This document shows, piece after piece, positions 43,989 through 53,900 of a stretch of DNA of 64,000 nt (the first letter of the stretch is position 1; every line of letters starts with the position of its first letter). A program made the position numbers and the translations under genes. Source of the stretch: Kutzneria buriramensis (GTDB lineage Bacteria; Actinomycetota; Actinomycetes; Mycobacteriales; Pseudonocardiaceae); contig NZ_QUNO01000004.1 in NCBI RefSeq assembly GCF_003387475.1, forward strand, positions 496,001 through 560,000. The letters run 5' to 3'. The notes under the pieces are model-generated. The model searched no databases and was not told the origin of the DNA. It saw only the letters and a program-made list of their open reading frames with translations.

Positions 43989-44785
43989 ATGCGGGCCTAT
44001 TACGAGCGGGACGAAGAAGACGGGCGGCTCGGCCAGGGGGTCGGGCTGCTGGAGCTGGTGCGCACCAAGGAACTTGTGCGGCGCCATCTACCGCCCGCAC
44101 CGGCGTCCATTGTGGACGTCGGTGATGGCACCGGGGTGCACGCGCGCTGGCTGGCCGAGCTCGGTTACGACGTCGACCTGGTCGACCCCGTGCCGCTGCA
44201 CGTCGGCCGCGCGGCGGAAATCCCCGGCGTGACGGCGGTTCTCGGCGACGCGCGCAAGCTGGACGCGGCCGACGAGTCGTACGACTCGTCCTCATGTGCG
44301 GGCCGCTGTACCACCTGCTGACCGTCGAGGACCGGCTGGCGGCCTGGCGCGAGGCGCGGCGGGTTCTCAAGCCCGGTGGGCACGTCGCCGCCGCGACCAT
44401 CTCCCGCTTCTCCTCGTTCCACGACGGCCTGTACCGAGATCTGTTCCGGTATCAGGAGTTCCGGGACATCGTGACGTCCACTGTGGTCGACGGGCACCAC
44501 CGTCCGCCCGAGGACCGGCCGTTCAACTGGTTCACCCACACGTACTTCCACCGCCCGGAGGAGTCCGTCCAGGAGGCGGCGGACGCGGGATTCCTTGCGC
44601 CACAGGTGTTCGCCATCGAAGGCAGCGCGCGGGCGCTGTCCGACGACGAGGTGGAGGCCCGGCTGGCCGACCCCGAGCGCCGCGAGCGGCTGCTGTGGGC
44701 GCTGCGGCTGGCCGAGACCGAACCCAGCGTGCTCGGCGTCTCCTCGCACCTGCTCACCGTGGCGCGCAAGGGTCAGCCGGCCTGA
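43989..44785 (+). pseudogene. Class I SAM-dependent methyltransferase, frameshifted
   Basis: The first frame (43989-44321) encodes the N-terminal half with VDVGDGTGVHARWLAELGYDVDLVDPVPLH (SAM loop written in part) up to DAADESYD. The second frame, carrying MCGPLYHLLT from 44294 to 44785, encodes the rest, including RVLKPGGHVAAATIS. Restoring one G after 44285 would give ADESYD-VVLMCGPLYHLL and a continuous protein of about 264 residues. The break sits in the perfect 20-bp palindrome 44271-44290. It is either a real single-base deletion or an assembly error. Confidence 0.8.
44271..44290. repeat. Perfect 20-bp palindrome at the frameshift
   Basis: GACGAGTCGTACGACTCGTC equals its own reverse complement. 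Inserting the one base needed to restore the methyltransferase frame would make it imperfect. Confidence 0.95.
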
Positions 44786-45285
44786 CAGCTCCGGGCGTAG
44801 GCGCTGGTCAGCTTGAGCGTCGCCGGCAGCGACGGGCGGGCCGGCCACACCTGCACCAGGTAGGAGTCGACCGGTTCGCCGTCGTGCTCGTCGGCCGTGT
44901 CCAGGTCGTGCCCGGCGTCCATTCCCCTTGCGTGGTAACGCAATCGGTGGTTGCCGGGGCCGGCCGGCAGCGCGCCCAGCGGGTGGCTGTCCTCGCCGGC
45001 CCACTCCACCAGGTGCAACTCGTCCTCGGTCGGCGCGAAGTCGATCTCCACCACGTCCTCGTAGTCGAGCAGGTTCGCGCCGGGATCGGCCGCGGCGACG
45101 TCCACCCGCATGCCGACGTGGCCGGTGTGCAGGCCGGTGAGCAGGATCGCCTCGCCGCCGTACACACCGACGATGCCGACCGGGTTCGCGGTGAAGCAGC
45201 GGTCCCAGTCGGGGCCGCCGTGGGGGTCTCCGCTGAGATAGAGCTGGCCGTCGTGAATCCAGACGTGACCGTCGAACGCCATCAC
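44773..45285 (-). CDS. Hypothetical beta-rich protein
   Basis: 170 residues, soluble, no signal peptide. Acidic and rich in Asp, Gly and His, with alternating strands (HVWIHDGQLYLSGD, VVEIDFAPTEDELHLVEW, PGNHRLRYHARG). I do not recognise a family; the pattern is of a jelly-roll or immunity-like beta sandwich. The 3' end overlaps the convergent methyltransferase frame by 13 bases. It is divergent from the carboxymuconolactone decarboxylase-like gene. Confidence 0.6.
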   Translation of the reverse strand: MMAFDGHVWIHDGQLYLSGDPHGGPDWDRCFTANPVGIVGVYGGEAILLTGLHTGHVGMRVDVAAADPGANLLDYEDVVEIDFAPTEDELHLVEWAGEDSHPLGALPAGPGNHRLRYHARGMDAGHDLDTADEHDGEPVDSYLVQVWPARPSLPATLKLTSAYARSCQAG

Positions 45286-45322
45286 CGCATGATCCTAATG
45301 GGTGACGTCGTATGGTGGGCCT

Positions 45323-45727
45323 ATGACCGAGCACGATGATCGACAGGCCCGGTTCGACCGGGGGATGGCACTGCTCAACGAGGTCAGCGGGGGCATCGGG
45401 CCGGCGGTCGTGGAGTCGCTCGCCGACGTCTCGCCCGAACTCGCGCACCAGACGGTGGCCTGGGGTTTCGGCGAGATCTACTCCCGGCCGCAGCTGCCGC
45501 CGCGGGACCGGCAGCTCGTGACCATCGGCATGCTGACCGCGCTCGGCGGCTGCGAGCCGCAGCTGCGGGTGCACGTCAACACCTCGCTCAACGTCGGGCT
45601 CACGCCGGCCGAGATCGTCGAGGCGATGCTCCAGGCCGCCGGCTACTGCGGTTTTCCCCGTGCCCTGAATGCGACCGCCGTGGCCAAGGAGGTCTTCGCC
45701 GAGCGCGGCCTGCTGCCCGTGACCTGA
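45323..45727 (+). CDS. Carboxymuconolactone decarboxylase (CMD) family protein
   Basis: 134 residues, all-helical CMD/AhpD-like fold. The conserved stretch DRQLVTIGMLTALGGCEPQL with VHVNTSLNVGLTPAEIVEAM following holds the single Cys and His of this family. The CxxC of peroxidase-active AhpD is absent, so peroxidase activity is not expected. The substrate is unknown. The ATG at 45323 is used. Confidence 0.88.
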   Translation: MTEHDDRQARFDRGMALLNEVSGGIGPAVVESLADVSPELAHQTVAWGFGEIYSRPQLPPRDRQLVTIGMLTALGGCEPQLRVHVNTSLNVGLTPAEIVEAMLQAAGYCGFPRALNATAVAKEVFAERGLLPVT

Positions 45728-45728
45728 G

Positions 45729-46352
45729 TCAGTTCGCGATCGACACCGTGGCCCGGACCGTGGCGTCGTCGGCGAGGCTGCGCAGGATGCTGTCGGCGAC
45801 GTTCGCGCGGGAGATCCGGCTGCCGCCGCGGACGTTGCGGCCCAGCTGGCTGCGGTAGGCGCCGGTGAGCGGGCCGTTCGTCAGCATCGGCGGTCGGATG
45901 ATCGTCCAGTCCAGGCCGCTGGCCGTCACCACGTCCTCCATGTGCCGCATGTCGGTCCAGCCGTGCACGAGGATGCGCCGCAGGATCGGCTTGACCAGGG
46001 TCTTCGTCAGCGGGCCGTCGCCGTCGGTGACCATGCCGCTGTTGCTCACCACGATCAGCCGGCGGACGCCCGTCGCGCGCATCGCCTCGACGATGCTGGC
46101 TGTGCTGTCCGTCTGCACGGTCGTCGGCCGGCGGGCGTCGCGTGATCCGATCGCCGTCACCACCGCGTGCCGGCCGTCGATGAACGGCGCGATCGCCGCC
46201 GGGTCCATCACATCCCCCTTGGCCACGTCCTTCGCCTCGAGCGCGGCCGGGTCGCGCACCACCGCCGTGACCTCGTGACCGGCCTTGGTCGCCTGGTCCA
46301 GGAACTGCCGCCCGGTGCCGCCGGTCGCGCCGAACAGGGTGATCAGCATCAT
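45729..46352 (-). CDS. NAD(P)-binding oxidoreductase, NmrA/SDR-like
   Basis: 207 residues. N-terminal Rossmann motif LFGATGGTGRQFLDQA (GxxGxxG), then TAIGSRD, LIVVSNSGMV and WTIIRPPMLTNGP. It resembles the small atypical SDRs annotated as NAD(P)H-binding proteins. The catalytic Tyr-x3-Lys is not obvious. It is divergent from a TetR gene, with strong palindromes between them, so its expression is probably controlled by that regulator. The start could be either of two adjacent ATGs (46352 or 46349). Confidence 0.88.
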   Translation of the reverse strand: MMLITLFGATGGTGRQFLDQATKAGHEVTAVVRDPAALEAKDVAKGDVMDPAAIAPFIDGRHAVVTAIGSRDARRPTTVQTDSTASIVEAMRATGVRRLIVVSNSGMVTDGDGPLTKTLVKPILRRILVHGWTDMRHMEDVVTASGLDWTIIRPPMLTNGPLTGAYRSQLGRNVRGGSRISRANVADSILRSLADDATVRATVSIAN

Positions 46353-46364
46353 TCGCCTTCCCTC

Positions 46365-46413
46365 GGTTGGTGAGTACTCACCAACCGCTATAGTTGGTGA
46401 GCACTTACTCACC
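46365..46413. promoter_or_regulatory. TetR operator pair in the divergent promoter
   Basis: A perfect 22-bp palindrome, GGTTGGTGAGT followed by ACTCACCAACC (46365-46386), lies next to a second site with the same half-sites, GGTGAG-N6-CTCACC (46396-46413). Together they fill the 81-bp space between the oxidoreductase and TetR genes. A TATAGT stretch between them (46390-46395) is a possible -10 element. Confidence 0.8.
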
Positions 46414-46433
46414 TGTCAAGCGTTGGAGGCTCG

Positions 46434-47015
46434 GTGAGCACTCGGGACCGGATGGTCGACGCCGCGGCCGAGGTCATGCGCGCCCGCGGGCTTGCGCATG
46501 CCACCACCAAGGAGATCGCCCGAGCCGCCGGCTTCTCGGAAGCCGCCCTGTACAAGCACTTCCGGGACAAGACCGAGCTGTTCCTGGCCGTGCTCGCCGA
46601 GCGCACCCCCGGCGAGCTCACCGTCCTGCTCGCCGGCCTCCGCTCCCGGGCCGGCACCGACACCGTCCGTCAGCACCTCACCGACATCGCCCGCGCCGCG
46701 CTGGCCTTCTACGGCCACACCTTCCCCATGGCTGCGTCTTTGTTCGCCGAGCCTTCCCTCTTCGCCGCCCACCGCGCCGCCCTCCGCGCCCAGGACGCCG
46801 GCCCCCACCGCGTACGCGACGCCGTTGCCGATTACCTTGCCGCCGAACAGAACCTCGGCCGCGTCCCGGCCTCCGCCAACGTCCGCGCCGCCTCCGCCCT
46901 ACTCATCGGCGCCTGCTTCCAACAGGCCTTTCTCGGCCACTTCGTGGAGGACATCGAGGACGCCGACTCCTTCGCCGAGTCGTTGGCAGACACCGTGATC
47001 GCCGGAATCGGCTGA
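46434..47015 (+). CDS. TetR-family transcriptional regulator
   Basis: 193 residues. The N-terminal HTH region AEVMRARGLAHATTKEIARA continues into AGFSEAALYKHFRDKTELF, the standard TetR recognition helix. The C-terminal ligand domain is helical. GTG 46434 is chosen, with TTGGAGGC six bases before it. It probably represses both itself and the divergent NAD(P)-binding protein through the two palindromes. It converges on the MBOAT gene with adjacent stop codons. Confidence 0.93.
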   Translation: MSTRDRMVDAAAEVMRARGLAHATTKEIARAAGFSEAALYKHFRDKTELFLAVLAERTPGELTVLLAGLRSRAGTDTVRQHLTDIARAALAFYGHTFPMAASLFAEPSLFAAHRAALRAQDAGPHRVRDAVADYLAAEQNLGRVPASANVRAASALLIGACFQQAFLGHFVEDIEDADSFAESLADTVIAGIG

Positions 47016-48449
47016 TCAGAACTGGTAGTACAGGAACGGGCTGAAGGTGCCTGACGCCAGGAGGATGGCGGCGTAGGGGAGGCCGAGGATCATCACGGCG
47101 GCGCGGAGGGCGACGGCGGGGCGGGTGCGGGCGGACTCGAGGAAGCGGCCGGTGGCGTGGCGCGCGGGCATGAGCACGATGAGCAGGGCCAGCAGGAGCA
47201 CGAGGGTGCGCTGGTTGCTGAGGGTGGGGCCGACGACGTCGCCGAGGCCGGCGAAGTCGGGGACGATCATGTGCCCGAGCATGACGAAGGCCTTGCCGAG
47301 GTCGGGGGCGCGGAAGAAGACCCAGCCGACGACGACGAGCAGCATGGTGCCGATGCGGCGCAGGAGGCGGTGGATGGGGACCTCGGGGGAGGCCCGGAGG
47401 CCGAAGCCGCGTTCGACGACGAGCAGCGCCCCGTGGAAGAGGCCCCACACCAGGAAGGTCCAGTTGGCCCCGTGCCAGAAGCCGGTGAGCACGAAGACGA
47501 CGGCCAGATTCCGGTACGTCTTGGCCTCGCCGTGCTTGTTGCCGCCCAACGGGATGTACACGTAGTCCCGGAACCAGCGCGACAGGGACATGTGCCACCG
47601 CCGCCAGAACTCGGTGATGGTGACCGACGAGTACGGCCGGGCGAAGTTCTCGGGCAGCCGGAAACCGAGCATGCGTCCGAGACCGATCGCCATGTCCGAA
47701 TAGCCGGAGAAGTCGAAGTACAGCTGGAGCGTGTACGCGATCGCCCCGAGCCAGGCGATGCCGGACGTCATCTGCGGCGACGCGGTGTCGAAGCAGGCGG
47801 CGACGACCGGCCCGAGTTGGTCGGCGACGATGACCTTCTTGGTCAGCCCCAGGGCGAACCGGGGAAAGCCGGCGGCGAAGTCGTCGAGCCGGTGGTACCG
47901 CTTCTGCGGCAGCTGGTCGGCGATCTCCCGGTACCGCACGATCGGCCCGGCCACCAGCTGCGGGAACATCGCGATGTACGCGATGAAGGCCACCGGGTTG
48001 CGGGCGGCCTTGCGCTCCCCGCGGTGGATGTCGACCAGATACGAGATGTGGTGGAACGTGTAGAACGAGATGCCGATGGGCAGCGCGATCTGCGCCACCT
48101 GAACCCCGCCGCCGAACAGGCTCGCGAGGGCATTGGCCTGCTCGGTGAGGAATCCGGCGTACTTCCAGATCACCAGCGCGGCCAGGTTCACGGCGATCGC
48201 CCCGGCCAGCACGACGCGGCGGTCACCGGCGCTCAGCCGGCTGCGGTCGGCCTCGAGCAGCATGCCGACCATGTAGTTCAGGGCCATGCTGCCCAGCAGC
48301 AACAGCGTCGTCGGCCCGGCCCCCGCGGCGTAGAACACCAGGCTGGCCACGGCGACCACGCCGTTGCGCCAACCACGTGGCGTCGCGAGCACGGCCAGCA
48401 GCACGACCGGCACGAAGTACCACAGGAACAGCGGGCTGACGAAGTTCAT
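47016..48449 (-). CDS. MBOAT-family O-acyltransferase (AlgI/DltB-like)
   Basis: 477 residues with about eleven membrane helices. MBOAT motifs: YFDFSGYSDMAIGLGRMLGF, ITEFWRRWHMSLSRWFRDYVYIPLGGNK (in part) and the catalytic histidine in LTGFWHGANWTFLVWG. Relatives transfer acetyl or acyl groups to extracellular polysaccharides, usually with an SGNH/AlgJ-type periplasmic partner. No partner gene lies next to it here, which is unusual. The likely substrate is a cell-wall or capsular polymer. Confidence 0.93.
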   Translation of the reverse strand: MNFVSPLFLWYFVPVVLLAVLATPRGWRNGVVAVASLVFYAAGAGPTTLLLLGSMALNYMVGMLLEADRSRLSAGDRRVVLAGAIAVNLAALVIWKYAGFLTEQANALASLFGGGVQVAQIALPIGISFYTFHHISYLVDIHRGERKAARNPVAFIAYIAMFPQLVAGPIVRYREIADQLPQKRYHRLDDFAAGFPRFALGLTKKVIVADQLGPVVAACFDTASPQMTSGIAWLGAIAYTLQLYFDFSGYSDMAIGLGRMLGFRLPENFARPYSSVTITEFWRRWHMSLSRWFRDYVYIPLGGNKHGEAKTYRNLAVVFVLTGFWHGANWTFLVWGLFHGALLVVERGFGLRASPEVPIHRLLRRIGTMLLVVVGWVFFRAPDLGKAFVMLGHMIVPDFAGLGDVVGPTLSNQRTLVLLLALLIVLMPARHATGRFLESARTRPAVALRAAVMILGLPYAAILLASGTFSPFLYYQF

Positions 48450-48517
48450 CCTCGGCCTCGGGTCAGGGACGGACGGTCGACCCTAACCCAAGACCGAGCG
48501 GCCGATTGGCCGAACGT

Positions 48518-49486
48518 TCAGATCCGACCGGCCACCCGTCGACGGCGTGCCACTTCGGCCAGCACGACCCCGGCGGCGACGGAGGCGTTGAGCGATTCGA
48601 CGCCCGCGGCCATCGGGATGGACACGGTCTGGTCGCACGTTTCCCGCACCAGCCGGGACAGCCCGCGACCCTCCGAGCCGACGACCACGACCAGCGGCCC
48701 GGTCGCCAGCTCCAGCTCGTCCACGGAGATCGTCGCGTCGGCGTCCAGGCCGATCACCATCAGCCCCTCCGACGCCCAGTCCTTGAGCGTCCGGGTGAGG
48801 TTGGTGGCGACGGCGATCGGCATCCGTGCGGCGGTGCCGGCGCTGGTCCGCCACGCCACGGCGGTCATACCGGCGCTGCGGCGCTGCGGCAGCAGCACGC
48901 CCTGCGCGCCGAACGCGGCGGCGGAGCGCACGACGGCGCCGAGGTTGCGCGGGTCGGTCACGCCGTCCAACGCGACCAGCAGCGGCGGCTCGCCGCTGTC
49001 CCGCGCCTGCTTGAGCAGCTCGTCGGGGTGCGAGTACGAGTACGGCGGCACCTGGAGCCCGAGCCCCTGGTGCATGGCCCCGGCGGTGATCCGGTCCAGC
49101 TCGCCCCGGGCCACCTCCAGCACGGAGATGCCCCGGTTGCCGGCGAGCTTGATCGACTCGGCGACGCGTTCGTCGGCGTCGATGCCGATCGCCACGTACA
49201 GCGCGGTGGCCGGCACGCCGGCCCGCAGACACTCGACGACCGGGTTGCGCCCGGCCACCGTCTCGGCGCTGTTGGCCGACCGCTTGGACCGCTTCTGCTG
49301 GTCCTCCTTGCGCGCGGCGGCGGCGTTGGCCTTGCGCTGCGCCGGATGCCCGGTGCGGTCCGACGCCTTCGGCGTCGGACCCTTGCCCTCCAGGCCCTTC
49401 GACCGCTGGCCACCCGAGCCGACGACGGCGCCCTTCTTGGTGCCGGTCTTGCGCATGGCGCCACGCCGCTGGGAGTTACCCGCCAT
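48518..49486 (-). CDS. rlmB: 23S rRNA (guanosine-2'-O-)-methyltransferase RlmB (SpoU/TrmH family)
   Basis: 322 residues. A disordered, very basic N-terminal extension of about 80 residues (lysine-rich, RNA-binding type) precedes the substrate-binding domain ([12 protein letters not shown]) and the SPOUT catalytic domain. SpoU motifs: [17 protein letters not shown] (motif 1), [13 protein letters not shown] (motif 2) and [15 protein letters not shown] (motif 3). It methylates G2251-equivalent in the peptidyl-transferase centre. It follows cysS by 11 bp with TGAGGAAC as ribosome binding site, as in M. tuberculosis. Confidence 0.92.
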   Translation of the reverse strand: MAGNSQRRGAMRKTGTKKGAVVGSGGQRSKGLEGKGPTPKASDRTGHPAQRKANAAAARKEDQQKRSKRSANSAETVAGRNPVVECLRAGVPATALYVAIGIDADERVAESIKLAGNRGISVLEVARGELDRITAGAMHQGLGLQVPPYSYSHPDELLKQARDSGEPPLLVALDGVTDPRNLGAVVRSAAAFGAQGVLLPQRRSAGMTAVAWRTSAGTAARMPIAVATNLTRTLKDWASEGLMVIGLDADATISVDELELATGPLVVVVGSEGRGLSRLVRETCDQTVSIPMAAGVESLNASVAAGVVLAEVARRRRVAGRI

Positions 49487-49497
49487 CAGTCAGTTCC

Positions 49498-50883
49498 TCA
49501 CAAGCTCCACTTAGGACCGCCGGGGGTGTCCTCGACGGTGATGCCGGCCTTGGAAAGCCGGTCGCGCAACAGGTCCGCGGTCGCGAAGTCGCGCTCGGCC
49601 CGGGCCCGCTGCCGTTCCTCCAGCAGGTGGCCGATCAGCACGTCCAGCGCCTGCTGCATGCCGTTGTCCGCAGTGGACGATCGGGACCACTTGTCGGACA
49701 ACGGGTCCAGCCCCAGCACGCCCATCATGGCGCGCACCGAGCCGGCCGCCCCGCGGGCCGCCTCCTGGTCGCCGGCGTCCAGCGCGACGTTGCCCTCGCG
49801 CACGGCGGTGTGCACGGCGGCCAGCGCGGCCGGCGTGGCCAGGTCGTCGTCCATCGCGGCGGTGAAGTCGGCGCACAGCACGCCGGGCTCCACCGAGCCG
49901 GTCTGCTGGACGACGCGCTGCACGAAGTTCTCGATCCGCCCGTACGCCGACACGGCCTCGTCCAGCGCCGCGTCCGAGTACTCGATGGTCGACCGGTAGT
50001 GCGGGCCCACCAGGTAGTACCGCAGCTCGACGGCCCGGGCCTTGCCCAGCATGGCCGGGATGGACATGACGTTGCCGAGCGACTTGGACATCTTCTCGCC
50101 GCTCATGGTCACCCAGGCCCAGTGCATCCAGTACCGGGAGAACGGGTCGCCGGCCGCCCGGGACTGGGCCTGCTCGTTCTCGTGGTGCGGGAACACCAGG
50201 TCCAGCCCGCCGCCGTGGATGTCGAACTCCGCGCCCAGGTAGTACGTGGACATGGCGGAGCACTCCAGATGCCAGCCGGGCCGGCCGGCGCCCCACGGCG
50301 TCGGCCAGGACGGTTCGCCGGGCTTGGCGCCCTTCCACAGCGTGAAGTCGCGCGGGTCCCGCTTGCCGCCGAGCACCGGGCCCTCGCCCTGCTTCACCTC
50401 GTCCAGCCGCTGCCCGGACAGCGCGCCGTACTCGGGGAAGGACTCGACCGAGAAGTACACGTCGCCGTCGGCGGCGTAGGCCTTGCCGGCGTCGATCAGC
50501 CGCCGCATCAGCTCGACCATCTGCGTGATGTGCCCGGTGGCCCGCGGCGAGATGGAGGCCGGCAGGCAGCCCAGCACGTCGTAGGCGTCGAGGAACGCGC
50601 GCTCGTTCGTGGCCGCCCACTCCCACCAGGGGCGACCGGCCTCGGCGGCCTTGGTGAGCACCTTGTCGTCGATGTCGGTGACGTTGCGCACGTGCAGCAC
50701 GGTGGTGCCGTCGTGCTCGAGCCAGCGCCGGAGAACGTCGAAGTTGACCGCGCCACGGATGTGTCCCAGATGCGGCGCGCCCTGCACTGTGGCCCCACAC
50801 TCGTAGATCGACACGGTGCCACTGCGCGCAGGCTGGAAGGCCCGCAGACTACGGGTCGCGGTGTCGTGGAGGTGAAGGCTCAC
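49498..50883 (-). CDS. cysS: Cysteinyl-tRNA synthetase
   Basis: 461 residues. Class I motifs: [18 protein letters not shown] holds the zinc Cys and the HIGH-type HLGH, and [10 protein letters not shown] is the KMSKS loop. Further zinc ligands are in GWHLECSAM and HHENEQAQS. The C-terminal anticodon domain ends in [10 protein letters not shown]. Its ATVQG signature separates it from the mycothiol ligase MshC. GTG 50883 is used; a TTG at 50889 is the other option. It forms an operon with rlmB. Confidence 0.95.
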   Translation of the reverse strand: MSLHLHDTATRSLRAFQPARSGTVSIYECGATVQGAPHLGHIRGAVNFDVLRRWLEHDGTTVLHVRNVTDIDDKVLTKAAEAGRPWWEWAATNERAFLDAYDVLGCLPASISPRATGHITQMVELMRRLIDAGKAYAADGDVYFSVESFPEYGALSGQRLDEVKQGEGPVLGGKRDPRDFTLWKGAKPGEPSWPTPWGAGRPGWHLECSAMSTYYLGAEFDIHGGGLDLVFPHHENEQAQSRAAGDPFSRYWMHWAWVTMSGEKMSKSLGNVMSIPAMLGKARAVELRYYLVGPHYRSTIEYSDAALDEAVSAYGRIENFVQRVVQQTGSVEPGVLCADFTAAMDDDLATPAALAAVHTAVREGNVALDAGDQEAARGAAGSVRAMMGVLGLDPLSDKWSRSSTADNGMQQALDVLIGHLLEERQRARAERDFATADLLRDRLSKAGITVEDTPGGPKWSL

Positions 50884-50941
50884 ACGCAAATGGTACGCAC
50901 CCCCGCATGGCCATTACATTCGCCCAGGTCACGCTGCGTGA

Positions 50942-50975
50942 GAAGGGGCGCCGGCCAACCGGCCGGCGCCCCTTC
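50942..50975 (-). terminator. Terminator of the SdrD-like gene
   Basis: A perfect 15-bp stem (50942-50956 pairing with 50961-50975, GAAGGGGCGCCGGCC arm) with an AACC loop lies 14 bases after the stop of the giant surface protein and 58 bp before cysS. It separates the two transcripts. Confidence 0.8.
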
Positions 50976-50989
50976 CGCGGACGGTCAGG

Positions 50990-53900
50990 TCAGCTGTCCG
51001 TCCTCCTCCTGCGTGTCAGCAGCACGAGCCCGCCGCCGAGGACCAGCAGCAGCCCGGCCAGCGCCACCAGCGGGGCGCTGTCGGCGCCGGTGTAGGCCAG
51101 CTGCGCCGGCTGGGCGCCGGTCGGCGTGGCCGGGACGACCGGAGCCGCTTGCGGCTGCGGGACCACACCGCAGTCCATCGACATGTCCTGCCGGTGCCCG
51201 GACCCGAGCGTGGTGCTCGGCGTGCAGGCCGACGCCGGCGCGGCCGCCGAGTCGGTGCCGTTGTGGTTGGCGGCGTTCTGCTTGGTGACCCGGTACTTCC
51301 CGGTGACCGCGAAGCACACCGTGTACGTGCCGTCCGGCAGGTTGTCGAACAGGTACTTGCCGTTGCCGTCGGTCGTGGTGGTGTACGACGTGCCCTTCAG
51401 CGTCACGGTCACACCCTTGATGCCGGGTTCACCGACGTCCTGGATGCCGTTGCCGTTGGTGTCGGACCACACGAAGTCGCCGATCCGGTTGGCCGGCGCG
51501 ACGATGCCGGCGTCCAGGGTCAGGTCCTTGCGGTGCCCGACGCCGAGCGTGGTCGACTTCGTGCAGCCGCTCGCCGGGTCCGCCGCCGAGTCGGTGCCGT
51601 CATGGTTGGCGGCGTTCTGCCTGGTCACCAGGTATTCGGTGTACTGCGCCGGCAGCTTGGCCACGTCGAAGCAGACCGTGTACGTGCCGTCGGGCAGGTT
51701 GTCGAACAGGTACTTGCCGGCGGCATCGGTGGTCGTGGCGTAGGAGGTGCCCTTCAACGTCACGGTCACGCCCTGCACACCGGGCTCACCGGCGTCCTGG
51801 ACGCCGTTGCGGTTGCCGTCGACCCACACGAAGTCGCCCAGCTGGTTCGGCGGCGCGGAGATGCCGGCGTCCAGCGTGAGGTCCTGCCGGTGCCCGACCC
51901 CCAGGGTGGTGGTCGTGGTGCAGCCGGTGGTGTCCGCGGCGGAGTCGGTTCCGTTGTGGTTGGCGGCGTTCTGCTTCGTCAGCGCGTAGTCGCCGTACTG
52001 CTGGGGGAGCTTCGACAGGTCGAAGCAGACGCTGTACGTGCCGTCGGGCAGGTTGTCGAAGGCGTACTTGCCTCCTGCGTCGGTCACGGTGCTGCCGGGG
52101 GTGGTTCCCTTCAGCGTCACCGGCACGTTCGGCACGCCGGGTTCACCGGCGTCCTGGATGCCGTTGTGGTTGCTGTCGACCCACACGAAGTCACCGAGCT
52201 TGTTGTTCGGCGCGGCGATGCCGGCGTCCAGCCTCAGATCCGAGCGGTGTCCGACGCCGACCGTGGCGTCCGGCGTGCAACCGTTGGTGCCGACCGCCGA
52301 GTCGGTTCCGTTGTGGTTGGCCGCGTTCTGCGTCGTGAAGGCGTAGTCCCCGTACTGCTGCGGGAGCTTCGACAGGTCCACGCACACCTTGTAGGTGCCG
52401 TCCGGCAGGTTGTCGAACAGGTACTTGCCGTTGGCGTCCGTGGTGGTGGAGGCGGTCTGCGTGCCGGTCAGGTTGACCGTCACGCCCTCCAGGCCGGGTT
52501 CACCGGTGTCCTGGATGCCGTTGTGGTTGCTGTCGACCCAGACGTAGTCGCCGACCTGGTTGGGCGGACTCATGATGCCCGCGTCCAGGGTCATGTCCGC
52601 ACGGTGCCCGGCACCCAGCGTCGTGGTCATCGTGCAGCCGGTGGTGTCCGCGGCGGAGTCGGTTCCGTTGTGGTTGGCGGCATTCCGCTTGGTCACCTGG
52701 TAGTCGCCGTACTGCTGCGGCAACTTCGAGACGTCGAAGCAGACGCTGTACGTGCCGTCGGGCAGGTTGTCGAAGAGGTACTTGCCGCTGGCGTTGGTGG
52801 TGGTCGTCGCCGACTGCGGGCCCTTCAACGTCACCGTGATGCCCTGGACACCGGGTTCACCGGCATCCTGAACACCGTTCTTGTTGCTGTCGACCCAGAA
52901 GTAGTCGCCGAGGCGGTTCACCGGCGGCTGGATGCCGGCGTCCTGGGTCATGTCCGCCCGCTTGTCCGAGCCGAGCGTCGTCGGCGCGGTGCATGCGGTG
53001 CCGGGGTCGGCCGCGGAGTCGGTGCCGTTGTGGCTGGCGGCGTTCTGCTTGGTCAGCTGGTAGTCGCTGTACGCCTGCGGCAGCTTCGACAGGTCGAAGC
53101 AGACGGTGTAGGTGCCGTCGTTGAGGTTGTCCACCAGGTACTTGCCGTTGGCGTCGGTGGTCGCGGTGCCGACGACCTTGCCGGTGTTGTCCTTCACCGA
53201 CACCGGAACGCCCTGCACGCCCGGCTCGCCGCTGTTCTGGATGCCGTCCTTGTTGAGGTCGACCCAGACGAAGTCACCGATCTTGTTCGGCGGGCTGACG
53301 ATGCCGGCGTCCAGCGTCAGGTCCTCGCGCTTGGTCGGGCCCAGAGTCGTCGGCGCGGCGCACTTGGTCGACGGGTCGGCCGCCGAGTCCGTGCCGTTGT
53401 GGTTGGCGGCGTTGGCCTTGGTGAAGCTGTCCCCGCCGTACTGCGCCGGCGCCGTGCTCAGGTCGAAGCACGCCGTGTACGTGCCGTCCGGCAGGCTGTC
53501 GAACAGGTAGTGGCCGTCCACATCGGTGGTCGTCGTGGACGAGGTGCCATTCAGCGTGACGGTGACGCCCGGAACGCCCGGCTCGCCGCTGTCCTGGATG
53601 CCGTTCTTGTTGGTGTCCAGCCAGACGAAGTCGCCGAGCTTGTTGGTCGGCGGCACCAGGCCGGCGTCCAGGGTCAGGTCCTGGCGCTTGCCGGTGCCCA
53701 GCGTCGTGGTGTTGGTGCACTTCGTCGACGGGTCGGCGGCTGAGTCGGTGCCGTTGTGACCGGCGGCGTTGGCCTGGGTCAGCTGGTAGCTGGCGTACTG
53801 CCCGGCGGCGCTCGTGTCGAAGCAGACCTGGTAGGTGCCGTCGGCGAGGTTGTCGAACAGGTACTTGCCGCCGGCATCGGTCTTCGTGGTGCCCAGCGTC

